This document shows positions 1 to 8,230 of a stretch of 64,000 nucleotides of DNA, piece after piece (position 1 is the stretch's first letter; each line of letters begins with the position of its first letter). The notes beneath the pieces were generated by a model. It worked only from the letters and a program-made list of their open reading frames with translations, did no database searches and was not told the origin of the DNA. Location: NCBI RefSeq assembly GCF_002013895.1, contig NZ_MAFQ01000001.1, forward strand, positions 1-64,000, in the 5' to 3' direction. This stretch comes from Mycobacteroides franklinii (GTDB lineage Bacteria; Actinomycetota; Actinomycetes; Mycobacteriales; Mycobacteriaceae). The translations under genes were made by a program, and so were the position numbers.

Positions 1-1
1 G

Positions 2-187
2 GGCATCCAAGAAGTGGCCACCTTCTCGGTGGCAATCTCGGGACCCAAGGGCGCTGTGGCCGTGAGCAATGCGCACGGCACCGTGACCGGCGCCGCAGGT
101 GGTGTTCTCCTTCGCCCCTATGCGCGGCTGATCAGTTCCGCGGGTGACAGCGTCACCACCTACGGCGAGACCTGGGACATGAAGTAG
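2..187 (+). CDS. C-terminal fragment of an uncharacterised protein
   Basis: An open frame enters from the left edge and ends at the TAG at 185-187. The 61 visible residues are rich in Gly, Ala, Ser and Thr and end in GDSVTTYGETWDMK, which looks like the C-terminal beta-rich end of a mycobacterial exported protein. The start and any signal peptide lie outside the window, so the family cannot be assigned. It converges on mscL, with 24 bp between the stops. Confidence 0.6.
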   Translation, partial: GIQEVATFSVAISGPKGAVAVSNAHGTVTGAAGGVLLRPYARLISSAGDSVTTYGETWDMK

Positions 188-211
188 CCGCCAAGCCGGC
201 AGAAGAAGGCG

Positions 212-607
212 CTAGGACGCCTTCTTCTGCTCGGCGAGCAGGTCGCGAATCTCGACGAGCAGTTCCGCCTCGGTTTGGGCAGCAGGCTCTTCGCCCGACT
301 TGGCCAGACGTTCCTTGATCGTGTTGTACGGCAGGACAACTAAGAAGTAGACGACCGCCGCGATCAGGATGAAGTTGATGGTTGCGGTGACCAGGACATT
401 GAAGTCCAAATACTGTCCGCCACCGATGCTGACCTTAAGCGCGGGGTGATCCGAATTCGGGCCCGTGCCAATCCGATTGATCAGCGGCTGAATGATGGCG
501 TCGCTGAACTTGGTGACCAGCGCGGTGAATGCCGCACCGATGACCACCGCGACCGCAAGGTCAATAACGTTGCCACGCAGCAGAAAATCTCTGAATCCCT
601 TGAACAT
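212..607 (-). CDS. mscL: Large-conductance mechanosensitive channel MscL
   Basis: 131 residues. MscL forms a homopentameric inner-membrane pore that opens under membrane tension and releases solutes during hypo-osmotic shock. The N-terminal [20 protein letters not shown] is the family signature, leading into TM1. A periplasmic loop (about residues 45-68) and TM2 (about 70-92) follow, then a charged C-terminal bundle helix. Length is normal for an actinobacterial MscL. It is 9 bp downstream of the SAF-domain gene on the same strand, so they may be co-transcribed. Identification is secure. Confidence 0.97.
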   Translation of the reverse strand: MFKGFRDFLLRGNVIDLAVAVVIGAAFTALVTKFSDAIIQPLINRIGTGPNSDHPALKVSIGGGQYLDFNVLVTATINFILIAAVVYFLVVLPYNTIKERLAKSGEEPAAQTEAELLVEIRDLLAEQKKAS

Positions 608-616
608 GATCTGACC

Positions 617-1321
617 CTAACGGAAGGTCAGCGTTATCGCCTGTACTAACGCGATTGCGGCGACGCGATTTGCCTGCTGCGGCGGCAATGCGACCATTAC
701 CACCCTTTCGGTCCCAACGCCTTTGGTGACGGGTTTTGGCGACACCAGCACAACTACCGCATCGGTGGCCAACACCGTGGGCTCGGGAGGAGACTCACTG
801 GCGCCAGGTCCGTGATCGGCCACGGTGAGGATGTCGACCACATCGCCGGTGCGGATCATGTCGACGGTGGCGGCATCGGCCAGTGGCACCGGCACGATGC
901 GGGCGTCCTTGCCGGCTGCGGATTCGGCCAACCTCGGGCCCAACACTCGTAAGTCGGTCAGCATCTCCCCGCGACGAACCGGCCCGGCCAGTGTCGCGCC
1001 GATGATGGCGCCGGAATTGGTGCTTACGCCGTCGGGAAGGATTGTTGCGGAACGCTTTTCAACCCGTACATCGTCATCGGTCAGAATTGTTCCGGGTGGC
1101 AGGTCGTGCGCGGCAACCACCACGTCGGCGCGATCATTGGCCGGGTCGGGGCGAAATGCCAGTACCGCCGCGAAGAGAACCAGAATCGCTGCCGCGATTC
1201 TGCGGGCCAACGTTGTCCGGGCCCAGCCGGGACGAAATGCCGTCGATATGCGCTGTAGCGCAGTCGGATCCAACTGCGCTCGATGCTCTTCGCGCGAGCG
1301 CCTCATCGCAGATCGGGCCAT
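617..1321 (-). CDS. SAF-domain membrane protein (CpaB/RcpC-like)
   Basis: 234 residues. The N-terminus is basic (RRSREEHRAQ), followed by one membrane helix (about residues 38-56) and a SAF domain in which DLPPGTILTDDDV is typical of the CpaB/RcpC and antifreeze-like fold. Many actinobacteria carry such a protein beside mscL and the FmdB gene without a pilus locus, so a role in Flp pilus assembly is not supported here. Probably a membrane-anchored protein with an extracytoplasmic SAF domain; its function is unknown. Divergent genes are absent and the ATG is the natural start. Confidence 0.8.
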   Translation of the reverse strand: MARSAMRRSREEHRAQLDPTALQRISTAFRPGWARTTLARRIAAAILVLFAAVLAFRPDPANDRADVVVAAHDLPPGTILTDDDVRVEKRSATILPDGVSTNSGAIIGATLAGPVRRGEMLTDLRVLGPRLAESAAGKDARIVPVPLADAATVDMIRTGDVVDILTVADHGPGASESPPEPTVLATDAVVVLVSPKPVTKGVGTERVVMVALPPQQANRVAAIALVQAITLTFR

Positions 1322-1385
1322 GCCCTCACGCTAGGGGGAGGTGCATCCCGGCGTCAGTGGAGAAATTGTCGCTGTGGATAACTCG

Positions 1386-1727
1386 TCAGCCAGCGGCGGC
1401 GGAGGCGGTAGCAGTGGAGCTGGAAGAGCTCGACGTGGTCGAGGACGAGCTGCTCGATGAAGAGCTCGAAGACCCGGAAGACTCCGACGTCGAGGACTTG
1501 GAATCGCTCTTGGTGCCGGAATCGCTCTTGGCGGCGGCGTCCACACTGCCCGAGCGGCTGTCGGTGCGGTAGAAGCCGCTGCCCTTGAACACGATGCCCA
1601 CCGAGTTGAACAGCTTCCGTAGCTTGCCCGAGCACTTTTGGCACACGGTCAGGGCATCGTCAGTGAACGACTGCACGATGTCGAACTTGTCGCCGCAGTC
1701 GGCACACGCATAGGAATAGGTAGGCAT
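1386..1727 (-). CDS. FmdB-type zinc-ribbon, serine-rich protein (Rv0991c/Ruc-like redox chaperone)
   Basis: 113 residues. The N-terminal MPTYSYACADCGDKFD plus a second Cys pair (VCQKCSGKL) forms an FmdB zinc ribbon. Residues about 65-113 are almost pure Ser/Thr/Ala low complexity, predicted disordered. This architecture matches M. tuberculosis Rv0991c, described as a redox-regulated chaperone (Ruc) that works with the DnaK system. The start was chosen at 1727 because GGAGGA lies just upstream; the longer in-frame ATG lacks this. A CIRCE element directly upstream (1764-1790) fits heat-shock control by HrcA. Assignment to Ruc is by architecture and context. Confidence 0.85.
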   Translation of the reverse strand: MPTYSYACADCGDKFDIVQSFTDDALTVCQKCSGKLRKLFNSVGIVFKGSGFYRTDSRSGSVDAAAKSDSGTKSDSKSSTSESSGSSSSSSSSSSSTTSSSSSSTATASAAAG

Positions 1728-1763
1728 GGGGGTCCTCCGGAACTGGCAAGCCATGAAACGCCA

Positions 1764-1790
1764 CTAGCACTCTACCGCTTGGAGTGCTAG
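1764..1790 (-). promoter_or_regulatory. CIRCE-type HrcA operator
   Basis: CTAGCACTC, nine bases, GAGTGCTAG: a perfect inverted repeat with the spacing of CIRCE, differing from the consensus TTAGCACTC-N9-GAGTGCTAA only at the outermost base of each arm. It lies 37 bp upstream of the zinc-ribbon chaperone gene and overlaps the last codon of the cyclo-ligase gene. HrcA repression relieved by heat is the expected mode. Confidence 0.88.
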
Positions 1791-2347
1791 GTCCGCCACG
1801 TCCCGCCGCCGAGTGTGACCAATCCGTCGGCGGTGAGCGCATGCGTCACCGGCACATCGTGTGGTCCTGCCGGAATCTCGTCAAGAATCTCCCCGACGAA
1901 CAGCGGCGTGATCAGGGCCGTCGCCGGCGCGGCGAACCGCAGCGAGCGGTCGTAGAACCCGGCGCCGCGCCCCAAGCGATTACCCCGCCTATCCACCGCC
2001 AGCGCCGGCACCAAGATCAGTTCGGCGTCGGCGAGCGCGGCCGCACCGAACTCCGGTGCAGCGGGCTCGCGCAGACCAAATGGTGCGTCCACCAGCTCGC
2101 CCGGGCGGTATCGACCCCACGCCAGCGCCGTAGGGGTGCCCTCCTCGTCATTGCGGGCGACCGGGAGCAATACCTGCACACCGCGGCCGACCAGGGTGTC
2201 GAGCATTCGCACCGACCCGGGTTCGGATCCCACCGGCAGATACGCGGCGATCACCGCGAGGCCCGCGGACGCCGTCACGACATGCGCGGCGAGCGCGTCG
2301 TTCTGTTTTTCGCGCTCGGCAGGCGATAGGGCCCGTCGTGCCTGCAC
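1787..2347 (-). CDS. 5-formyltetrahydrofolate cyclo-ligase
   Basis: 186 residues from a GTG. The enzyme converts 5-formyl-THF to 5,10-methenyl-THF using ATP, returning folate to the one-carbon pool. Visible family features are the N-terminal ARRALSPAER helix, VLVPALAVDRRGNRLGRGAGFYDR in the active-site region (RLGRGAGFYDR is the signature) and a C-terminal strand. Codons in the same frame continue upstream (NIKDALRQQI) and resemble the normal N-terminus, but contain no ATG or GTG, so the true start may be a rarer codon. Divergent from galU; the 3' end carries the CIRCE operator of the next gene. Confidence 0.93.
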   Translation of the reverse strand: MQARRALSPAEREKQNDALAAHVVTASAGLAVIAAYLPVGSEPGSVRMLDTLVGRGVQVLLPVARNDEEGTPTALAWGRYRPGELVDAPFGLREPAAPEFGAAALADAELILVPALAVDRRGNRLGRGAGFYDRSLRFAAPATALITPLFVGEILDEIPAGPHDVPVTHALTADGLVTLGGGTWRT

Positions 2348-2457
2348 AATCTGTTGCCGCAGCGCGTCCTTAATGTTCTCTGGGGTGCTTTGAGGATGGC
2401 CGATACCGTGACGGTACCGCCTTGCCAGCGAAATTCCGGGGTCAGTGGTTAGGGTGA

Positions 2458-3393
2458 GTGGCTATGACGGCCCCTGACGTGTCCATCCCGCGCACTGCCG
2501 TGGTCCCCGCGGCTGGCTTGGGCACCCGGTTCCTGCCGGCCACCAAGACCGTGCCCAAAGAGCTACTCCCGGTGGTTGACACCCCGGGAATCGAGTTGGT
2601 GGCCGAGGAGGCTGCCGAAGCCGGCGCCGAACGCCTGGTGATCGTCACCTCCGAAGGTAAGGACGGGGTCGTCGCGCATTTTGTCGAGGACCTGGTGCTC
2701 GAGGGCACGCTGGAAGCGCGCGGCAAGCACGCCATGCTGGAGAAGGTCCGGCGGGCGCCCGCACTGATCAAGGTGCAATCGGTGGTGCAGGCCGAGCCGT
2801 TGGGGCTGGGACATGCCGTCGGTTGTGTCGAGTCGGTTCTCGACGACGACGAGGACGCCATCGCGGTGCTGCTTCCCGACGACCTGGTGTGGCCCCGCGG
2901 AGTGCTGGAGACCATGGCCAAGGTGCGGGCCAAGCGCGGTGGTTCGGTGTTGTGTGCCATCGAGGTCCGGCCCAGTGAGATCAGCGCCTACGGTGCCTTT
3001 GATGTCGAGATTGTTCCCGATGCCGCCAACCCGAATGTGTTGCGCGTCAAGGGGATGGTTGAGAAGCCCAAGACCGAGGAAGCGCCGTCGAATTACGCCG
3101 CGGCCGGGCGTTACCTGCTGGATCGAGCGATTTTCGACGCGCTCAAGCGCATCCCGCGGGGTGCCGGCGGCGAGTTGCAGCTCACCGATGCCATCGCGTT
3201 ATTGATCGACGAGGGGCATCCGGTGCATGTTGTGGTGCATCGCGGATCCCGACACGACCTGGGAAATCCCGGCGGCTATCTCAAGGCTGCTGTTGACTTT
3301 GCGTTGGACCGCGACGATTACGGTCCGGGCTTGCGCGAGTGGCTGGTCGAGCGGCTTGGCCGGGAATCGACCGTGCTGCCGGAGTCGGAGTAA
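2458..3393 (+). CDS. galU: UTP-glucose-1-phosphate uridylyltransferase
   Basis: 311 residues from a GTG. Makes UDP-glucose from UTP and glucose-1-phosphate for glycolipid, glucan and trehalose synthesis. The nucleotide-binding loop VPAAGLGTRFLPATKTVPKE (about residues 16-35) and the later GLGHAV, LLPDD, EKP and NPGGYLKA motifs are all present, so the catalytic core is complete. It starts a rightward run galU, MoeA/Glp, rimJ, with 11 bp to the next gene, matching the order of Rv0993-Rv0995. Confidence 0.96.
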   Translation: MAMTAPDVSIPRTAVVPAAGLGTRFLPATKTVPKELLPVVDTPGIELVAEEAAEAGAERLVIVTSEGKDGVVAHFVEDLVLEGTLEARGKHAMLEKVRRAPALIKVQSVVQAEPLGLGHAVGCVESVLDDDEDAIAVLLPDDLVWPRGVLETMAKVRAKRGGSVLCAIEVRPSEISAYGAFDVEIVPDAANPNVLRVKGMVEKPKTEEAPSNYAAAGRYLLDRAIFDALKRIPRGAGGELQLTDAIALLIDEGHPVHVVVHRGSRHDLGNPGGYLKAAVDFALDRDDYGPGLREWLVERLGRESTVLPESE

Positions 3394-3404
3394 GAAAGGC
3401 ACCA

Positions 3405-4715
3405 GTGCGTTCGGTCGAGGAGCAGCAGGCCAAAGTGACGGCGGCTGCGGTGGCGCCGCGCCCGGTTCGGGTGGCGATCGCCGAAGCCCAGGGTTTGTTG
3501 TGCGCCGAGGAAGTGGTGACGGTCCGGCCGCTGCCGGGATTCGACCAGGCCGCCATCGATGGATATGCCGTGCGCAGTGTCGATGTGCAGGCCGCCGGTG
3601 GTGTGGTGCGCGTGATTAGTCCGGGCGAGGGCGGCAGCCCTGATGACGCGGACGACATAGCGGAGTCCACTGGAGAGATCGGAACGGTTGAGCTGCCGGT
3701 CGTCGGCACGGTTCGGGTGGGGGAGCGCACGCCTACCCGGCTGCAGCCGCGCCAGGCGGTGCGCGTGCAGACCGGTGCTCCCATGCCGACGCTGGCCGAT
3801 GCCGTGCTGCCTTTGCGCTGGTCCGAGGGCGGAGAGTCGCGGGTCAAGGTGCTACGCGCGGTGCGTTCGGGTGACTACGTCCGGCGCACCGGCGATGACG
3901 TACAACCGGGTGATGTCGCCGTGCGGGCGGGCACCATCATTGGCGCGGCCCAGGTCGGACTGCTGGCCGCGGTCGGACGTGACCGGGTGCTGGTGCATCC
4001 GAGGCCCCGGCTGTCGGTGATCAGTGTCGGCGGCGAGCTTGTCGATGTCGACCGCACACCGGGGAACGGCCAGGTCTACGACGTGAATTCCTACGCGCTG
4101 GCGGCCGCGGCCCGCGATGCCGGCGCCGATGTGAACCGCGTGGGCATCGTCAGCCCGGAGCCCGCCGCGTTCCGCGAGGTAGTTGAGGGGCAGCTGAATC
4201 GAGCCGAGGTCGTCGTCATCTCGGGTGCGGTCGGCGGCGCCGCCGCGGAAGGTATTCGTGAGGCGCTCTCGGCGCTGGGCGATATGGAAGTCGGTCGTAT
4301 CGCCATGCATCCGGGCTCTGTGCAGGGCTTCGGTCAGTTGGGCCGCGATGCGGTGCCCACTTTCCTGTTGCCCGCGAATCCGGTCGGAGCCCTGGTGGTC
4401 TTCGAGGTGATGGTGCGGCCGCTGATTCGGCTGGCGCTCGGACGCCGGCACGCGCAACGCCGAATCGTGCAGGCACGCACCGTGTCTCCTATTACTTCCA
4501 TTGCGGGCCGTAAGGGGTTTCTGCGTGGGCAGTTGATGCGCGATCAGGACAACGGCGAGTATCTGGTGCAGATATTGGGTAGTGCGGCCGGGTCGTCATC
4601 GCACCTGCTCGCGACGCTTGCGGAGGCGAATTGCCTCGTGATCGTGCCCGCCGAGGTGGAACAGGTCCGCATGGGGGAGATCGTCGAGGTCGCGTTCCTG
4701 GCGCAGCGAGGATGA
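3405..4715 (+). CDS. MoeA/gephyrin-family protein (Rv0994-type; Glp-like)
   Basis: 436 residues from the GTG at 3405, preceded by GAAAGG. It has the MoeA layout: N-terminal domains around RPLPGFDQAAIDGYAVR, a MoCF-binding domain with DVNSYALAAAARDAGAD and SGAVGGAAAEGIREAL, a PANPVG loop and a C-terminal beta-barrel. MoeA normally inserts molybdate into molybdopterin-AMP. The copy paired with the membrane protein at 5648-6655 is, in Corynebacteriales, proposed to be a divisome gephyrin-like protein (Glp) that binds FtsZ. Which role applies cannot be decided from sequence alone; the synteny favours the Glp copy. Confidence 0.88.
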   Translation: MRSVEEQQAKVTAAAVAPRPVRVAIAEAQGLLCAEEVVTVRPLPGFDQAAIDGYAVRSVDVQAAGGVVRVISPGEGGSPDDADDIAESTGEIGTVELPVVGTVRVGERTPTRLQPRQAVRVQTGAPMPTLADAVLPLRWSEGGESRVKVLRAVRSGDYVRRTGDDVQPGDVAVRAGTIIGAAQVGLLAAVGRDRVLVHPRPRLSVISVGGELVDVDRTPGNGQVYDVNSYALAAAARDAGADVNRVGIVSPEPAAFREVVEGQLNRAEVVVISGAVGGAAAEGIREALSALGDMEVGRIAMHPGSVQGFGQLGRDAVPTFLLPANPVGALVVFEVMVRPLIRLALGRRHAQRRIVQARTVSPITSIAGRKGFLRGQLMRDQDNGEYLVQILGSAAGSSSHLLATLAEANCLVIVPAEVEQVRMGEIVEVAFLAQRG

Positions 4716-4743
4716 GGTCCCCGCGCGAAGACCAGGAGCCCGC

Positions 4744-5397
4744 ATGAGCGTCTGGCGTCAGGAGAGTGCGCATCCGGGCTGGCCAATGCTGCTCGGGAAG
4801 CTACGTGTGCCCGCCGGGGTGGTGTCGGTGCGACCCATCCGACTGCGTGACGGGATGGCGTGGAGCCGTGCGCGGCTGGCCGACCAGTCACATCTGCAGC
4901 CGTGGGAGCCGTCCTCGGAGGTCGACTGGATGGCACGCCACGGTGTGTCGTCGTGGCCGGCGCTGTGCTCGGGCCTGCGGGCCGAGGCGCGTAAGGGGCG
5001 GATGATTCCGTGCGCCATCGAGCTGAACGGAAACTTCGTCGGGCAACTGACGATCGGCAATATCGCGCACGGTGCGCTGCGTTCGGCCTGGATCGGGTAT
5101 TGGGTGGTCAGCACCGTGACCCGGCAGGGGGTGGCAACCGCGGCGCTCGCGCTGGGGCTCGATCACTGTTTTGGGCCCGTGACCTTGCATCGGGTGGAGG
5201 CGACGGTGCGGCCGGAGAACGGTGCCAGCCGGGCGGTGCTGTCCAAGGTCGGCTTTCGTGAAGAGGGGCTGCTCAGGCGTTACCTCGATGTCGACGGTGC
5301 CTGGCGTGACCATTTGTTGGTGGCGATGACCGTCGAAGAGGTGCGGGGATCGGTTGCCGCGACGCTGGTGCGCTCCGGCAACGCCAGCTGGGTGTGA
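4744..5397 (+). CDS. rimJ: GNAT-family N-acetyltransferase, RimJ-like
   Basis: 217 residues. The RimJ/RimL GNAT fold is seen from VVSVRPIRLRDGMAWSRARL through FVGQLTIGNI, IGYWVVSTVTRQGVATAALALGLDHCF (the acetyl-CoA pyrophosphate-binding region) and LHRVEATVRPENGASRAVLSKVGFREEG, a very typical RimJ end. It would transfer acetyl to a protein or peptide N-terminus; the substrate is unknown and an S5 role is only by family name. It starts 28 bp after the MoeA/Glp gene and belongs to the same run as in Rv0994-Rv0996. Confidence 0.9.
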   Translation: MSVWRQESAHPGWPMLLGKLRVPAGVVSVRPIRLRDGMAWSRARLADQSHLQPWEPSSEVDWMARHGVSSWPALCSGLRAEARKGRMIPCAIELNGNFVGQLTIGNIAHGALRSAWIGYWVVSTVTRQGVATAALALGLDHCFGPVTLHRVEATVRPENGASRAVLSKVGFREEGLLRRYLDVDGAWRDHLLVAMTVEEVRGSVAATLVRSGNASWV

Positions 5398-5647
5398 TCC
5401 TTCCGCCGTCCCTGCGAGCAGACGCCAAGTGCGCGCGGGTCCTGGGTTTTCGCCTCACTAAGCGTCTGCCCGCCAGATATTACTGAGACTGATGTGACTA
5501 TTGGGGCCTGTGATGCTTGCCCCTGTAGAATTACAGGTGTGTAATTGGTATCGGCGCGCCTCGTAACGTGCGCAGATCGCCGACCTAGCCTTGACCTGAG
5601 GCTTAGACGTAGAGGCACGAAGAGCGCGCAGAAAGGAGCTGGCCGAG

Positions 5648-6655
5648 ATGCCGAGCATCCCCCAATCGGTGTTGTGGATCGGACTAGTCGTGCTGTGGCT
5701 GTTCGTCCTGGTGCCGATGCTGATCAACAAGCGTGACGTGGTCAAACGCACGAGTGATGTCGCACTGGCGACGCGCGTCCTGAACGGGAAAGCCGCCAAG
5801 CTGCTGCGGCGCACCGGGCCCGCCGCCGGTCACCGCAGCGACCCGGACTTCCGTCGCGAAGACGTCGATGAGCTTGAGGACGAGGAAGAAGAAGATTCGA
5901 CCGGTGTGATCGCGAGTGCGCCCACCGAAGAAGACAAGGACGCCGCCCAGGCCGTGAAGGCCATGGCCGTGCGCAAGGTTCGTCCCCAGAAGGTTGTGGT
6001 CGACGAGCCCGTCGATGTTGATGTCATCGACGAAGACGCGACTGCGCTGCCGGCCGGCGAGGCCGCGTTGTCCGATGAGCTTGAGGATCTGGAAGAGGCG
6101 CCCAGTGCGCCTGTCGCCGAAACCGATTCCGGCACGTACGAGTACGTCGACGACACCTCGGGCCTGGCCATCGCCGCCGAACCTTCGCGGGAACGTCATC
6201 AGGCGCCGCCGGTGTACAGCTCGTCGCGCCGCCGCCGCTTTGATCCCGATGTCATGGCCAAGGAGAACGCGCGCAAGTTCGCTTTCCGCAAGCGGGTGCT
6301 GATGGGTCTGGTCGGTGCGATGGTTCTCGCCGGTGTGGTGTCCGCGACCGCGACCAGCACCGCGTGGTGGGCCTGCGGCGCGCTCGGTGTGATGGCCGTG
6401 CTCTATCTGGGCTACCTGCGACGTCAGACTCGTATCGAAGAGCAGCTGCGCCGTCGTCGCGCCGCGCGTTACCAGCGCGCACGTGTGGTCGGTGTGGAGA
6501 ACGTCACGGACCGTGAGCTGGATGTGGTGCCGCAGCGTCTGCGCCGCCCCGGCGCGGCCGTCCTCGAAATCGATGACGAGGACCCGGTTTTCGAACATCT
6601 GGATTACTACGACGAGCCGCGGCAGTACCGTATTCCGCACGCCGTCGGCCAGTAG
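5648..6655 (+). CDS. Membrane divisome-associated protein, SepX/GlpR-like (Rv0996 type)
   Basis: 335 residues. One N-terminal membrane helix (VLWIGLVVLWLFVLVPMLI, about residues 7-25), a long acidic, probably disordered cytosolic segment (about 70-185), a basic stretch, two hydrophobic helices (about 217-260) and a basic C-terminus. SepX in Streptomyces and GlpR in Corynebacterium share this topology and act in cell division; GlpR is the membrane receptor of the gephyrin-like Glp. The 250 bp before it give it room for its own promoter, and AGAAAGGAGCT precedes the ATG. Function is inferred from topology and synteny. Confidence 0.78.
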   Translation: MPSIPQSVLWIGLVVLWLFVLVPMLINKRDVVKRTSDVALATRVLNGKAAKLLRRTGPAAGHRSDPDFRREDVDELEDEEEEDSTGVIASAPTEEDKDAAQAVKAMAVRKVRPQKVVVDEPVDVDVIDEDATALPAGEAALSDELEDLEEAPSAPVAETDSGTYEYVDDTSGLAIAAEPSRERHQAPPVYSSSRRRRFDPDVMAKENARKFAFRKRVLMGLVGAMVLAGVVSATATSTAWWACGALGVMAVLYLGYLRRQTRIEEQLRRRRAARYQRARVVGVENVTDRELDVVPQRLRRPGAAVLEIDDEDPVFEHLDYYDEPRQYRIPHAVGQ

Positions 6656-6738
6656 GCCGGAGCGGACGCTCTTCGCCTTTGCGGCCCATCCCGCGATTCG
6701 GTCAGACGCGGGGACGGCTGGTAAGGTCTTAGCGTCTT

Positions 6739-6811
6739 GGGGCTATAGCGCAGTTGGTAGCGCGTCTCGTTCGCATCGAGAAGGTCGGGAGTTCGATTCT
6801 CCCTAGCTCCA
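6739..6811 (+). tRNA. tRNA-Ala (anticodon CGC), prophage attachment gene
   Basis: A 73-nt cloverleaf: acceptor GGGGCTA pairs with TAGCTCC, D stem GCGC/GCGC, anticodon stem TCTCG/CGAGA around the loop TTCGCAT (anticodon CGC), variable AGGTC, T stem GGGAG/CTCCC around TTCGATT, discriminator A. CCA is not encoded. Everything from 6775 to the 3' end is the 38-bp att core, so the phage supplies the 3' half and keeps the gene whole. Confidence 0.97.
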
Positions 6812-6812
6812 C
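6775..6812 (+). other. attL core (38 bp)
   Basis: Identical over 38 bp to 62220-62257. It begins inside the anticodon loop of tRNA-Ala and ends one base after the tRNA. The flanks differ at once (GC before here and AG before attR; A after here and C after attR), which fixes the limits. Confidence 0.97.
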
Positions 6813-6818
6813 AAAAAG

Positions 6819-6866
6819 GCAGGTCAACGACCTGCTAACCCCACCAAGGGGCGGTGAAAACCGCCC
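6819..6866 (+). terminator. Two adjacent hairpins after the tRNA and int stop
   Basis: GCAGGTC-AAC-GACCTGC (6819-6835) and GGGCGGT-GAAA-ACCGCCC (6849-6866) are perfect 7-bp stems with small loops. They lie between tRNA-Ala and the convergent integrase stop at 6904. Neither has a T tract, so they may be weak bidirectional terminators that replace the natural tRNA terminator, now displaced beyond attR. They could instead be structural parts of the attP arm. Confidence 0.5.
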
Positions 6867-6867
6867 T

Positions 6868-6898
6868 AGGTACCACTAAAGCACCACTAATTCGTCGC
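6868..6898 (+). repeat. Integrase arm-type repeat, attL side
   Basis: 31 bp matching 62058-62088 in the same orientation with two substitutions. Each copy holds two ACCACTAA or near-ACCACTAA units 11 bp apart (the second unit is ACCATTAA on the right). Located 55 bp from the core, just beyond the integrase stop, this is where a tyrosine integrase arm site is expected. Role inferred. Confidence 0.65.
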
Positions 6899-6903
6899 GG
6901 GTG

Positions 6904-8226
6904 CTATCCGCTTATGGCCTGGTGGACGGCCTCAGCGGCGGCCGGATGGGTCCGCCTGCGCGCGAAATACACCCGCTGAGTCATGGACGGATCCGAGTGC
7001 CCGAGTACGTCCGCAGCAACCGTTGCAGACAACCCGGCGTCGTCCAGGATTGTCGCTACGGCCTTCCGGAAACTGTGGGCGGAGATCTTGTCGTGCAAAC
7101 TCAGCGCCGACCGGACGCGCCGCCAATCAGCGCCGACGTTCTGCGGATCGCGCGGCGTCCAGTTCGCGCTCGGGAAAACCAGATCCTCGAACGCCGGGTC
7201 GATCGGATCTGGGTGGATCAGCTTGCGCTCAGCGATCCGCTTCTTGCGAATCTTGAATGCCTCGACGGCGAACTGCGGCAGCGCGATTTCGTTCTCGCCC
7301 GCTTTCGGGTCGCCGTCGACGTCCGCCAGCGCTAGACCCCCGCCTGGTATCCGGTCTAGTTTCTTGGCGGGCCGCAGTACGCCGGCGTCGAGGTCCATGT
7401 CGGGCCAGCGGACAGCAAGCGACTGTGCGCGGCGGTGTGCGGTTGCGATGAGCATGATGATCCAGTCGACGAGATCGACGCGTTCGCAGAACTCGGCCAC
7501 GGTTGGCGGCGCGTATCGCCGCCGGTTCTTCGCGCGCTCAGCCCTCGACAGGATGATCGGACAGGGCAGCGTGGAAGTGCGAACATCCATCAGAATCTGA
7601 CGGACCTCGTCGACGGTGAGGTGTCGGGCGCCAGCAGACTTGCTGGCGCCCTTTTTCTTGGTCAGCTTGACCTCGCGCACCGGGTTCACTTTGATCGCGC
7701 CGTCGCTGACCCGGATGGCGTAGTTGTACATGCCAGACAGCACCGTGCGTGACGACTTCGCGCAACTAGGACCGCGGGTATTACCCACGGCAGTCAGGTA
7801 GTTCTCGATTACTTTCGTTCCGGTTTCGGACAGTCGCCGTTGCCCAAACGCCGAGTCGAAACCCGCGGCTTCGAGGTCATAGCGGTCAATCGTTGCCTGC
7901 GCGCGCCCTTGTTCGACTAGGTGCGGGCGATAGTGGTCAAACCACAACGTCCTGATCGTCGTACCGGGGGACAGGTTCACATCGAGTTCCGACTGCGTAA
8001 TCTCGGCGACGGCCGCGAGCACCGCATCGTGGGCCCGCACGCCCTCCCTATCCGGGATCGACCGGCCTCGTGAATCGCGTTTCTCAGGGCTGACGCGTTT
8101 GATCTCTCGGCGTTCACCGGTGACATCCCGCACTCGCACGCGTGCTTTCCATACCCCGGGGCGTAGCTCGGTCAGCTTGACTCTGCCGGGCACCCCGATC
8201 GGGCGTGGTGGTCTACCTCGCGACAT
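6904..8226 (-). CDS. int: Tyrosine integrase
   Basis: 440 residues. Recombines attP with the tRNA-Ala attB. The N-terminus (GRVKLTELRPGVWKARVRVRD) is an arm-binding domain, a core-binding SAM-like domain follows (about 110-200), then the catalytic domain with a likely first Arg in AHRRAQSLAVRW, HSFRK (H384, R387), LGHSDPSMTQRVY (H410, nucleophile Y420). Full length with the catalytic box complete. Its start lies 4 bp from the stop of the 316-aa gene upstream, so it is the last gene of the leftward repressor operon and may be made in the lysogen at some level. Confidence 0.96.
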   Translation of the reverse strand: MSRGRPPRPIGVPGRVKLTELRPGVWKARVRVRDVTGERREIKRVSPEKRDSRGRSIPDREGVRAHDAVLAAVAEITQSELDVNLSPGTTIRTLWFDHYRPHLVEQGRAQATIDRYDLEAAGFDSAFGQRRLSETGTKVIENYLTAVGNTRGPSCAKSSRTVLSGMYNYAIRVSDGAIKVNPVREVKLTKKKGASKSAGARHLTVDEVRQILMDVRTSTLPCPIILSRAERAKNRRRYAPPTVAEFCERVDLVDWIIMLIATAHRRAQSLAVRWPDMDLDAGVLRPAKKLDRIPGGGLALADVDGDPKAGENEIALPQFAVEAFKIRKKRIAERKLIHPDPIDPAFEDLVFPSANWTPRDPQNVGADWRRVRSALSLHDKISAHSFRKAVATILDDAGLSATVAADVLGHSDPSMTQRVYFARRRTHPAAAEAVHQAISG

Positions 8227-8230
8227 GATG

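Noticed and set aside
5684-6640. Reverse frame of 318 codons opposite the SepX/GlpR-like gene
   Set aside because: It mirrors an acidic, high-GC3 gene; the forward frame has a ribosome site, a membrane helix and synteny.
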